NCBI RefSeq assembly: GCF_918797505.1
Contig: NC_092796.1
Span: 59,426,851-59,490,850, forward strand
From: Bemisia tabaci
Lineage: Eukaryota > Arthropoda > Insecta > Hemiptera > Aleyrodidae
Direction of reading: 5' to 3'
DNA length: 64,000 nt
Below, piece after piece: positions 1-13,200 of this stretch; within the stretch, counting starts at the first letter, position 1, and each line of letters opens with the position of its first letter. A program made the translations under genes and the position numbers. The notes under the pieces were generated by a model. It ran no database searches. It was not told the DNA's origin and was given only the letters and a program-made list of their open reading frames with translations.

Positions 1-232
1 CCTAGTGTGTATCCATTATGTAATCTTTTTCATGAGCTGTAAGTAATAATTGTGAGCAGGAGGAAGAAAGTTCTCAGTTGTGCTCAAAATAAGTTCTTCT
101 AATAATCAGTTCAGTTCAGTTCTCATAATCAGTTCTTTCTAAAATGTGACCTCAGCCCTTTTCTAGCTTCAGTTCATAAGTAAGTAATTTCAGAAATGGT
201 AGAACTGAGTATATGTTATTCATAGACTATTT

Positions 233-238
233 TTTAAT
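233..238 (-). terminator. Candidate poly(A) signal of the CUB gene
   Basis: ATTAAA on the minus strand, about 240 nt past the TAG stop at 476-478. I found no AATAAA on that strand between the stop and the window edge. Weak evidence. Confidence 0.25.
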
Positions 239-475
239 TCATATCATGTCGCAAATAAATGTAAGATACCTTAAAACAAGATCCATTTAACTACATAATG
301 GTAGTGAGTTGCATTATGACCCTCCTGGACGTATCAAAGTAAGTCTTCAGGACGGTTCAGAGGACATCTACAGAAATTCTTAACCATTCTGAAAGATGAC
401 AGGGAGAAATGTTTCCAAGACATCTTAATGGATTGAAGTCCCTGGTTGCATCAGTAATTCCAGCATTTCCAATGC

Positions 476-3400
476 CTAGCAAGAATCGTCTATGAACTCA
501 TAATTCATGGAAAAGCCAAGCTCTTTGAGTGTCTCGTCATCTCCAATTTTATCATCAGACATGAAAGTCACGAATTGAGGCCCACGACTCCGTGCTGAAA
601 CATAGGTGAGACGTGATTTATGTAGGCAAAGTCCAATTCGATCAAAATTTCGACAGGTACATTTCAAAAAAGTATATCTTAGATCTGCCAAAAATCAAGA
701 ACTCCTAAGTACTTATACTGCGCTATTTAGCTCAAATTTTTCGGAATTAATACCCACCCTTATTAAACGCCCTTAAACTGAATGAAAAATGAGTGAGGTT
801 TTCACTCGAATAATAATCTCTTTTTTTTTCTAGATTTCTAATGTAACATTTTAGTATGTTAAGCATGGGAAATCGCCACTTTATCAATGACTGGGGGGCT
901 ACGCCCCCTAACGACGTCGTGGTTCAGCCGCCCGAAACGCTTCTCGCCTCAGGTGGTGTGCGTTACGCGTACCTCTTGTAATTTTATATCTCAGAGTATG
1001 ATTTGAGAAACGCACGAACCTATCTGAGCCTGAGAAAATGGACGAAAAGTTACACCTTTGATGGGTCTCGGCTGTAAATGTTCTCATTGGGCTCCCAAGC
1101 ATTTGACTGTGTTCAGTTTCAAAAATTTTGGTCGCACGACAGTGGTCCATAATGGGGAGAAATCGTCGACAAATTAGGATTCTTTGTCAAATTTTTAGAA
1201 ATGGAAGTAAAATTGTCGGTCTGCTGCAGTTTTCATGGCTAACAATGTTCTTATCGGTCCTCAATGCATGAAATTGTGTTCAGCTTCACAAATGTAGGTA
1301 CATCGCACAGTGGTCAAAAATAGGGGAATTAGTGGACAAATTAAGATCCTCTGTCAAACTTTTTAAAAATGAAGTGAAACTGTTGGTCCCCAGTAGACTT
1401 GAGATCCCGGAAAAATTCATGTTTTTAATTTTTTCAATTATTAGTACATGCCAGACCGTACTGTTTATAGAACGTTGTTATGGAATAGACTTTGTAGCAT
1501 TATCTCAATAAAATATGCAAACTTTCAGAAATTTAAAAAAAGAAGGAAAAATGGAGAGAAAAAATTAGAAAAAGATTTAAATAGTCAAAAAAAATTTATA
1601 GAATTTTTTCCGGGATCGAAAGTCTACTGGGGACCAACAGTTTCACTTCATTTTTAAAAAGTTTGACAGAGGATCTGAATTTGTCCACTAATTCTCCCAT
1701 TTTTGACCACTGTGCGATGTACATTTGTGAAGCTGAACACAATTTCATGCATCGAGGACCGATAAGAACATAGTTAGCCATGAAAACTGCAGCAGACCGA
1801 CAATTTTACCTCCATTTCTAAAAATTTGACAAAGAATCCTGATTTGTCGACGATTTCTCCCCATTATAGACCACTGTGCGACCAAAATTTTTGAAACTGA
1901 ACACATTTAATGCTTGGGAGCCCAATGAGAACATTTCGACGGTGAAACTACCAAACCACGTATCTCGTTTGCGGTGTTTAAAAATTTACGCTCACATTTT
2001 ATTTTTTTGAAGTAGACCAAATCAATATCATTCCTTGAAATTTTCACGGAGTTTTCTCCGCACAAAGAGGAAAAATCACAGAAATTTTCAAGACTGGATG
2101 TTCAGTAGTTTTTCATTTAAAAAATAAAGTATGACAGGAAGTCTGCGACGTCGCAAACCGAGATACGTGGTTTGGTAGTTTCACCGTCGATTTACAGTCG
2201 AAACCCATCAAAGGTGTAACTTTTTCGTCCATTTTCCCCGTCTTTTTGCTGTAGAAATGCTGTCCAGAATGGTGGCGATTTGGCAACTTTGCCCCCTCAT
2301 TTCTCAAAAACCGTGCGTATACTCAAGCTAAAATTTTTACCAGAGTTTTATAGGGTATCATAAGGTATCGTTTGGGCCCGGTTTCAGAAAAATCCCCGCT
2401 GGCCCAAATTGTGCCAAAAAACGGTCGTTTTTGGCGTCGCTTTTTTGGGTTCAAGATCGGAAGTTCTCTGATTTGGTTGAAATGAAAATAGTCTCCTTGA
2501 AAATGACCCGCTGAGTCCGACTTTCTGGTTTAAAATGCTCCTTGAGCTCAATGGAGCTCACAATCAGCGGATAAGTGGGTGCGCGCGAAACGGTCAAAAA
2601 CAGTCGAAGACGGTCAAAAACACTCGTTTCGGGCTCCCGAAAGCATCGGCTTGTCTCGGGATCTGGCGCAATCGATTTTACGCCTCAAACTACGAAGAAT
2701 TCGACGCTAATCTCAACCAAAAAAAGAAGAAGAAAAAATTCTTTGTCTAAAGTTGAGAAAAATTGACAAGGATTTACACGGACTATTTGCAAAATTGACA
2801 TACGCCATGCTTTTTTGGAAAAGTTTTTGGTGAAAAATTTGCACCATTCAGCAACGCTATCGTGAACCACCACGGGTAGTTCGAACTTCGAAGATTTTCA
2901 TGATGAGCTCGATCGTAAATGCCAAGTAGAAACCGTTGAGTACCAACAAACCGCAGTTATACGTCGTGCCTGAGAAAACAAGAGCGCCTGCAATCTTTCG
3001 TATATGCAACGCGGACATCCCGAGAGCACGAATAGTTGCATTGACCTCGGCATTGAAAAAAACCGGAGCGGGTTTACTTTTTTCGATCAATGGGGGATGA
3101 TCGGACCTCTGATAAAACGTGTTACTCGTTGCATTCATGCGTCGTCGTTGTGCGAGAGAATAAGGGCAGTTTGAGCACAGTAATCAAAGTGAAAAAATTA
3201 AATGAGGAAATCAATTTAATTTATGCATGTTACGTTCCTAGGCGCAATAGGTACTCACCTGTAACGGAATTGTTGGAGCCAAGAGCATTGTAACAGAATT
3301 TACAGGCCTTGACATTTTCACTGGTTATTCCGTCCGGAACGAACAAATAATCTTCTGTGAGAAGGTTGTTCCCATTCTGAGTGTCGCAGTCTCTGTCTGT

Positions 3401-4176
3401 CGCCTTCATATTATTGCTGTTGCCAGACAATTGAAAGAAAACAGGCGTATGTCTGGAAATTAAAATATGTAGGTATGTAGCTCACAAAAATATAAGATGG
3501 ATAGGTATTTTATTATTTTGGTGTGAGATATCAAATAGTTAAACAGTCCCTAAGCCCCCCCCCCCCCCCCCCCCGCGATTCCCGTATACAGTGGACTCTC
3601 GATAATTCGAAAACCTCGTTAATTCGAGGGAAAGTCCGTTTCCCTAGGAGATCTCTCGATAATTCGAAGAAAATCAATGTATTTTTCTCCCCTCGTTATT
3701 TCGAAATTTTTAAGCTGGCTTGACCCTCTATAATTCGAAATTGCGACGAAAATTCTCTCTGTAATTCGAAGTGTGGGAAGTAAATATGGTCCTCCCTCTA
3801 TAATTCGAAATAAGGCGGTACATTCCCTCTACAATTCGAAGTCAACTGTTTATGTACCTGGGTGTCTAAAAGAGCTGATAGGATTGTCAAAATGTAAACA
3901 TGTAATTAATAATTTTAAAATTAAGTATAAATAATCATTACTTAATAATTACTTAGTGTAATTTTCACCTCCGTGAAGAAATAAACTGATATATTTGGTT
4001 CCTTTTGACGTAAATCCGTCCATTTGCCTCTCTACATTCGAGCCTCTCTAATTCGAAATCCCTCCGCATGAATCTCTTTAATTCGAACTCTCTTTATTTC
4101 GAAACCTCGCTATTTCGAAGAAAAAACCTATATCCTTCAATTTCGAATTATCGAGAGTCCACTGTATTATAGAGCT

Positions 4177-4232
<56 letters not shown>

Positions 4233-7200
4233 CTCATGCTTAGGTAGGTAACTTGCTGTTTACCGTTTAAAGGGTCCGGTCCGTAGTGCATGCATGAACC
4301 TACTAACCGTGACATTTCGAAAAAATTTGTTAAGATCATTTTTGGTATCTTAATTTTCTTGACTTAAATGCGCTTGGGGGACAGGTGTACCCATAGGTAA
4401 TCGACCTCATTGGCGGATCCAGCAAATTGGCAACATTGTCTTTTCTCCATTTAAACCTATGGAAATGCATCGATTCTTGGAGGGGCCAGGTGCTCCGACA
4501 ATAATCGATTATTTATCGTACCTATGTTTAAATGGAGGAAATCCGATGTTGCCAAATTGCTGGATCCGCCTCTCATCGACCTAAAGGAAAGAATCCGATT
4601 CGAGCGATCCCAGACAGGGCCGGATTAAGGGAGTGACCACATGGGCCTTGGCCCATGGCGGCAAAAATTGCAAACGAGAAAAGCGTATTTTGGTGACACA
4701 AAAGACAGCACCTTTAATTAGTCGAGTTAAGAGAGGAACCAAACACGCAATTTGGCATGGAGCGGCGCGGCGTAGGGAGCAATGGTGATGAGGACTTGAG
4801 ATGAAAAGGAGAAGCCCTCAGCGCGGCGCACGGTGAATCGAGTCAATGAGAGAGGTCGGACAAAATTTGGAAACTTTAAACGCTCACATTAACTCCGTTT
4901 ACAGAGCAATCTGATGCTCTGCAAGTGGTTCCATTGGTTTTCTCGTGAAATTTTCTTCCAGTATCACCCCTCAAACTTTAAAATGAGACGAAATAAACGT
5001 CAACATTTGCAGTTTTTGTCATAAATTTCATGTCCGACCTCTCTAATTGACACAATCCACTGAGCGGCGGTCGGCATGCAACACATTAGCACCTACAAGA
5101 CTGCATGAATACTTCAAGCATTGCGTCAAACACAGTGCGTTCAGCGGCGGTCGGCGTGAAACGCATAGCGCCTGCAAGACATTAGGAAAACTTCACGCAT
5201 TGCGCCAAATGGACGTATTTCTGTCAAACGGAACTGAGCGCCATGGAAAAGCATTGCGAGTGTAGGACGGATATTACCGTGTATTATAGGCGTGTATTAC
5301 CGCCGACAATTCAAGCCTCCCGCTACCTTCCTCCCCTTATGACGCTTAGTTCCGTTTGACAGAAATACGTCCAAATACAGTGCGGTCAGCGTGGCGCGGC
5401 GGCGGAAGTTAAAATTATTAACCACATTTATGTTTGTTCTTGCATTATTTTTACGTTCATTTCTTACTGAAAAAATGATAATATCGATTTTACTCACTTT
5501 ATTGCGCACACTCCGTCAACTTTTTTGAAGCAAATTGCGTAGTTCAGGTTAGCCAGGTGAGGTCCATTGTTGTTGTTCAAATTGAAGCTTTTGTACATTC
5601 CGCTCTTCGCCGTATAGTATTGCAAGCAACCGGGAGGTGCTAGGTGAAACATAAATAGCATGAATTTTTGGATTAAAATAAGTACATACTTAATGATGTT
5701 TTACACCGTTTTTCTGTTTGCATACGCACGCCCTTCACTCTATACCGCATCTAAGGAAAATCATTCGAACGTTGCTACGTAATCTTCCAATGAAATACGA
5801 GTATAATTATCGCTGGCCGAGGTGCCAAACGACGTACATTCATTGCAACGTTTAAGAATTTCCGCTCCTATTTTATTTTTCGAGGAAAAACAAGTCATTT
5901 TAAGGCTTGGCACTTATACACTTACACACTATTCTGCTTGCAGATAAAAAAAAATCAAGGAAGTTAAATTTTTCAAGATATTACCTCGACTAGTTTCCAC
6001 AGAAAAAAAATTAGGTACGACAGGGCAAACGTCGCAACGTTTGCAACGTCGCAAACATGGTTTTGCACAATGGCCATTGTCCTTTTTCAAAAAAATCACT
6101 AGGTAATGGTTTAAGCAAAAATAAATAAATACAAATAAAAAATAAAAAATTCATTGAAATAAATTGCGAAAAATCCGACAAGTTTAAAAAAATAGCCGAC
6201 AGCTAGAGTTTGCAACAAGTATCCAAAAGTTAGGTATCGAGAAAATTCAAACCTAACCCGAGGGAATTGATAAAGTTTCACTGATGATAAATTTTTCGCA
6301 CCTGTTAAGGCAATATCTGTTTTGTAGCAAACTTAGAGACACTTTCAGCTTGCGGCAGAACATGTGAAAGCGCCTTCAATTGTTTGTGTATGCAACCTTG
6401 ATAGCTAGGGAACACGTATAGTTGCATCCAGACAGGCGTCATCGTCATCGTCCATTTAGAACGTGCTCTTGTTTTAAAGGAGGAATCACAAGCAATGTTT
6501 GTAGACGTAAAGGAGTGCCTAACTCAAATTTAATAATACCTAAATAAATAAAGGAAGAAAAGAAATGAATTAAAACTACCTCTCCTGCCTCACTTAACCT
6601 ATGCGGCATAGTGTCTCGAATTCGTAATAGTAATGTATTTTTTGGGTTTATAAAAATTAAATCTTTCCTCTGTGGCATGACTTCGCAAATTTTCATTAGT
6701 TTTTTTTTTCTTTTCTCGAATGGCTGATTCCCAAAAATTAAAAATTTTGAAAAGAAATCGGTATAGGTACTCTATGTATTTTATGCAAGCAGCAAAATGG
6801 ATTCGTGTCCCCCTAGAATTCAAGATCCGAAATTCATAGAGATCCATGCCATAGAGGGTTAAGTATACCGCGTTGAGCAGAAAGGAACCAAGCCACATCA
6901 GCTATATTGCTACATTTAAATGGGCAATTTAACTTTTGGCGTGAAAAAAGTTGTGCAAGTTTTTGTGCACGTTTTAGGGAATTTTTAGCATAGTACGAAG
7001 CAAATTCCTTAAAATTTTCAAATGTATGCACAAACGTTCTCTTGTGAAAAGTTATATTACCCAGTTACATTTGGCAATAGCTGATGTGGCTTGGTCCCTT
7101 TCTGCTAAACGCGGTCCAAGTATGACTATTTTCAATACGATTTAGACGAGGGTCGCTCTGAGAGCTTAATACTCACCGACTTTATCATAATCTGACACCC

Positions 7201-10200
7201 TCAAAATGAAACGGAGTCGTTGCTTGTTTTGGCCACGCTTCGTGGTGATTCCTCCGGTGGGATTGAGACTGAAATCGCTGAAAATGCTGTTGATGTCCCA
7301 GTCGGCGTCGAAAGCAGGGCTCTGCACATTCCTTGGCGGAACCTCCAACTGCGTGATCTTCAAAGACCACGACGCTTGCTCAGAGTTGTTGCTTCTTTTG
7401 GCTATGTGAAATTTGAGCTCAGCCGAGTTATAGCCTGGCTTGCTTGCATTGACATTGATGTAAACTGTAAAATCAAGTGAAGTGTTAGATGCGGGTAGTA
7501 CTAAACTGATATTAATTAGCTATCTGCATTTAACAAGATACTGACATGGGTGGAACTAGTAGAAACATGATTTTTTCCTGACAGTAAAAGGGAGGACGTC
7601 GGGAAACGACATTTTGAAAAATCTACTCCCTAGAAAAATCAGAGCTTCGTGCATTTGATTTGTACCGAATGCTCGAAGTTCCTTTTAATTTAATCTGTTT
7701 GCGCATAGCGATGGTCAAACTCCAAAAACGCGTACCTCGGTTTGCGGCCTTGCAGACTTCCCATCATACTTTATTTTTTAAATAGAAAACCACGCATCGC
7801 CAATTCTTAGAAACCTCCGTTATTTTTCGTCTCTGTGGGAAGCAAATTCTGAGAAAATTTTAAGGAATAATATTGCATTGTTCTCCTTTAAAACAGTAAA
7901 ACAGGAGCGGAGATTTTTAAACGCCGTAAATGAGATACGTGCTTTGATAGTTTCACCATCCATATAGTTCCGTATAGCATAAACTTGTTCAACAGTCCCT
8001 TTTTTCAATCAAATGGACAATGTAACAGAGGGGGCAATTTTTTCCTCCTCTCTTTCCCCCAAATTGTCCTAACATCTCATCCCTGTCTCAGAATAAGGAC
8101 TTTAGAGTGTAACTATACTTACTATGTTGGCCATCATTGACTCCGCATAAAGCTGGTAAACCAACGCTAGGTGTAACTGTGAATGTGTCGTCGATGCAAG
8201 TAAACGAAGAAGTCTTATTGCTCGGTTGCCTTAGGACCATTTTCAGAAAATCGACTCTAAAATCAAGAGGGAAACATGATTATGAGAGAGGGAAGCGGTA
8301 AGACACTAAGTAATTAATGACATTCAATAATTGCCTCACATATATTTGTAAATAAAACGAAAATGAAAAATGGACTTGTTAGTGAGCTTCACATAAGTAG
8401 GCTGCATTTGACATTAAATCTAATCCATGATGATATTTCGATGCCCCTATACAGTTATAACTATTTCAACGGCTCTTGCAGCATGCAGAATTCAGGGGCT
8501 TGGAGAACAAAGCGCAAAAGTGCAGCTTTCGAAAAATACGTGTTTGAACTTTCGAACTTACATGGATCCTTATAGCGGAAAGAAAGTTCAAACTGACTTT
8601 TTGATGCTTAAAAATTGGAATTTGGGAGCGAATTTTTCTCAGATTATTATGCATTAACACTAGTTTTACAGTTGAAATCATTAATATCTCATAATTTTCA
8701 AAAACTGCACTTATGCGGCTTGTCCTCCAAATCCCTCAAATAATTATTACACCGCGAGCCGTCACCCCGAGAACAATGATGTCAAATGAAAGGGCGAGAG
8801 TTTGATTGACTGAATTGTATTGACACGTCAGAAAGTTTTCTTTGACGACCTACACGGAAAAAATATCTTTGGTGCTTATAGCCAGATAGTAGGTGACATT
8901 TACCATCTTGGATTCCCAGATTCGACCCCTGAGAACAATTTTGCTACGAGCACAAATGTATGATAGTCCAGGCGCCTGGTAGCTAAAAATGAGGCTACCT
9001 GGAATTTTGGGTACACAGCGATTTTTTTGGCTTACTTTATGTTTTTTGGGTCGCTGAATCCGAATCTGAAGTTTCCTACCGCGTATCTGGTGAGCATTTT
9101 CCGCTATTGTGAAAAAATGGCCTAAAAAGGCCTTTTTTTACGGTTTTTTTATGTAGCGGCTACGCATGAGAAAAAATCCCGGATTTAGCTAATGTTTTGA
9201 ATAGCTGACAAAATTTGGAAGAAAATAGTGTATACATATGCTAGGTTTGCTTAAAAATTGAGGAAGATACAGCATCGTGAACATCGCGCCCATTCACGTT
9301 TTCGCGGCGCACCCGTTAACGCGTGATCCGGCTCGCCGCGGTCAGCTAAGTTCCGAAGCGTTCCAAAGTTCCGAGATCCGAGGTTCATCAATTTTTGAGC
9401 AAACCTAGCATATTTATATACCATTTTCTTCCAAATTTTGTCAGCTATTCAAAACATCAGCTAAATCCGGGATTTTCTCTCATGCGTAGCCGCTATATAA
9501 AAAAAACCGCAAAAAAAGGCCTTTTTAGGCCATTTTTTCAAAATGGCGGAAAATGCTCACCAGATACGCGGTAGGAAACTTCAGATTCGGATTCAGCGAC
9601 CCAAAAAACATAAAGTAAGCCAAAAAAATCGCTGTGTACCCAAAATTCCAGGTAGACTTACCAGGCGCCTGGACTATGATGGTTAGAAACCTCAAACCGC
9701 GGTCAGGTAGGCGTCGACAACAAAGATGGTAATTCGCACCAACACTGCTGGGCGGGCACGCCGTCCTCCGTAGACGTCCCGCACAACGTTGCTAAGATAG
9801 ACCTTCAAAGATGGTAAACTGACCCATCCGGATGTTTAGTGTATCAATCATGAAAGCAAGGAGAACCTAATATTTTGTGTTTTTAGCCATAAAGAGGAGT
9901 ATTTTCATGTGAAACGTACAGCTAAAAAAATTGAATATAAAGGTGTGCAATGTCGGGGTTCGCAGCAGACGGTGGAAAAGGGTTAATCGCGTAAATTAAT
10001 TTCGAAATCGAGTAAAATGAGACTACTGTGCTTATTGTGAGGTGCTGTAGTTGTATCCGACCTATCAAATTTTTTTGCCTATCGCGGGGATTGGACCTGG
10101 GACCTATCTAACCTAGCGAAGACTAACGATTGAGCTCTACAGTATGATGAGAATCTTGACCGAAAAACCTGTACATAGCTTCGATTTGAACGGAAAATAG

Positions 10201-13200
10201 GATATTCAATCTACATACTTAGATTGGTTCATTCATTTTTCTAATTTTTGTATTTCATTTCATTTTTTAACGTTATTTCAGTTTTTTTACTTTATTTTAT
10301 TTCGTTACTTCATTTTAAATTTTTTACTTTATTTTTTTTCTTTACTTAATATTATATTTCTTTGATTATTTATTCTTTATTTCTTCCGTGTATTTTACCG
10401 TTACTTAAGTACTTTATTTTATTTCTTGCAATTTTTTATTTTTTTACTTTGATTCAGTCACTTCATTTTAATTTTTATACTTCATTAAATATCTCTTCGT
10501 TGTTATTTATAACTGCATTTTATTTATCTATTTTTTCTTCTTTTCATTCATGTCAAGAATCAATTCAAAATTTTCAAACTAGGATTATTTTTATGATTGG
10601 CTAAAGTGCTTCTAGCATTGGACAAATAAACCCAGGCTACTTTCTTGAACAAGTGGGATTATGTAGAATAGAAAATAAAAAAATTACCCCTCTAAAGTAC
10701 TGAAGCCTTGACATGGTGTTAAATATAGTGCATGCCTAGCCTACTGGTAAACCTGGGATGTTTAGCTTAACGACAGCATACAATTGACAAGAAACATTGT
10801 TAAAACATTAGTAACAATTGATAAATTTCTGCCATTTCCTTGGAATTTTGAATGTAGAAAAAAAATTGATTTTGAAAACTATTATTAGTACCAGGAGCCT
10901 TTGGCCGCTACGCTGCCGACAACCAATGCGGAAGAAAACAACATACGTAAAAAGTTGTAGAACAACCGTGTTCAAGTTATCTCGGAGATTAATGGATCCA
11001 AATACCATCAATGTTTTATTTTTGATCGATGTTTTAAAAGAATACACACTGTTATTCTAATGAGTTTCCGCAAATTTTCCTGAGTGCTTTAAAATAGATA
11101 AAAGAAAATTTGACTTAAAACGCCATGATTCGGCTTCCTCGTGAAAAATCGATGCAATTTCATGTATCATATGTCACCATATCATGAAGGAAAGAGATTA
11201 ACGTAGGCGTGTAGATTCTAACATATCAGTCCGACGTGGCAACATGGGTGATTCGGAGTGGGTCAGCTGATGAGTAAGAAGAAGTTTGTTTTCTCGGAAA
11301 CGGACGAACCAAATGCTTGGCGCCTGGCGCCTGGCGGCGTAGCTCAAACGTTTGAATTCTGTGCCTACCCTCTTTTCTTTATGCTATGGTAACATATGAT
11401 ACATGAAATAGCATCGGTTTTTCACGAGGAAGCCGAATCTGAGCTTATATTTTGGGTATGATGCGTTTCAAGTTGAATTTTCTGAATTTGAAAATTTAAG
11501 ACGGCGGACGTAGCCTAAGTTGATACATCGGCTCCCATTCCATCGATTAAATTCGAATTTTTAGTCTAATTTCGAAAATTCGAAAAACCAAGGTGGCGGG
11601 GTGCCTAAAACTCTATCTCGGTACCTGCTCGTCGGATTTCCGTAAAACTTGGTGTCAAGAGGAGGGGGGAGGAAAGACATTTTCAAACACTGCAATCGAT
11701 ATGTCGCAGGCAAATAGTAAAATTAGGCATTTTGTCAAATGCCTAGGCAAATAGTCAAATACTAGGGGGCTATGCCCCCTGACCGCTACGCGGTCCAACC
11801 CCCTGAAGGCGCTCCGCGCCATCAATGAGCCGCTTCGCGGCCCTATTTTTTCCTCCTATTAGTGTTAGTTTTATTTTTCCCCTCAAAAATTACGATATGA
11901 GGTATACTTTACTTTTAGAATGAAATAATTTTTGGTTTTGATGAATATTTTAGTTCGTTTTAATCCTTTTTTTTTTTTTTAAATCAGTGAAAAATTTCAC
12001 ATTGTCCGAGTTCCTGAATTGTTGTAATAAATGCCCTTTAATTATCATTAAAACCGAGCAGAGTCAAGAATAATTAATTGTGCGAAGTCATATAGTTTTG
12101 CGGCGACTTTACCGTCGCCCGAGCCAGGGACGGGAAAAGGAGTACGTTCCACGAACATATTATTACACGCTTATCAGTCACACAAGGTGGGTTGAATATG
12201 AATTCTTGAAAATTTATCAACATACTTTCCCTAATCAGCCCTGTTAAATTATAAAGCGTTATTACCACGAAATTAATGATAGTTTTATTAAGAGACTTGA
12301 GTACAAATAGAAGAGACTTGCTTGAAGTAAAAAGTAACTGAACTAAGGTTATAATCTAAATTACAATCAATTGCTATCATCAGCATTGTATCAGCTGTTA
12401 CAAATATTATGCTTCAACAAGCTCATATCTGATTGCTTTCTTTGGTGACTCAATGTTGGTAAAGCGTAAAAAATTGACGGGGCAGACTACTAACAAAATA
12501 CTTTACTTGAGTTATCTGAGATGGTGACCTTCATAATCAACAAGTTTATTATTTGCACTAACGCATTCTGTAGTTCAATGAGCCCACTTAACCGAGTAGC
12601 ATCAACCAAAAACAAGATAGGTGAAGCGCAAGCGCACTCTTTGGTGCAATGAGTCAACTTGATGCAGCAGTTTACCATCAATTTTGTCTCGGTGAACAGA
12701 TTTGTAATAGCTAGTAGTAACTAATTGAAAATGATTGATTTCCCTAAAGACGTTGTGGACAATACAATGCCGTTGGTTATTCTATCAATTTTTTTCATGT
12801 ATACGGCACCAACTTTTAATTAACAAAACCAAGATGGTTATCCGCGCACAGTCATTTTTTTCCGTGTATTCATTTTCTCAGAGACGGTTGCAATTTTTTC
12901 TCTTTTTTTCTGACATTTCTTTTCTAATTTTGATTGCGATTCGACAAAGATCCCAAGAAATTTGCGATGTAGAACAGGTATTTGTTAATGAATGAAGAAA
13001 TTAGTTGTCCGGTGAAGCTTTGCAACGATGCGATGCAATAACCCCTTTGGCTCTCACCCCAACAAATCGCATCCCCATTTATTTTCAAGCATCCTCGTTT
13101 TTAATAAATAATTTTGCAGATCACCCATCGAAGAAAAATACTGTAGGTGATTTGTGTCAATTATGTCATCCTTTTTTACTTTCAGTTTTCATAATGATAC

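Noticed and set aside
2857..2969. Use as the main last exon of the CUB gene
   Set aside because: Phase fits, but the exon at 594-476 fits equally and supplies the expected CUB ending (GPQFVTFMSDD, GFSMNYEF, final C). The 2857-2969 sequence adjoins a dispersed repeat. Kept only as a possible alternative exon.
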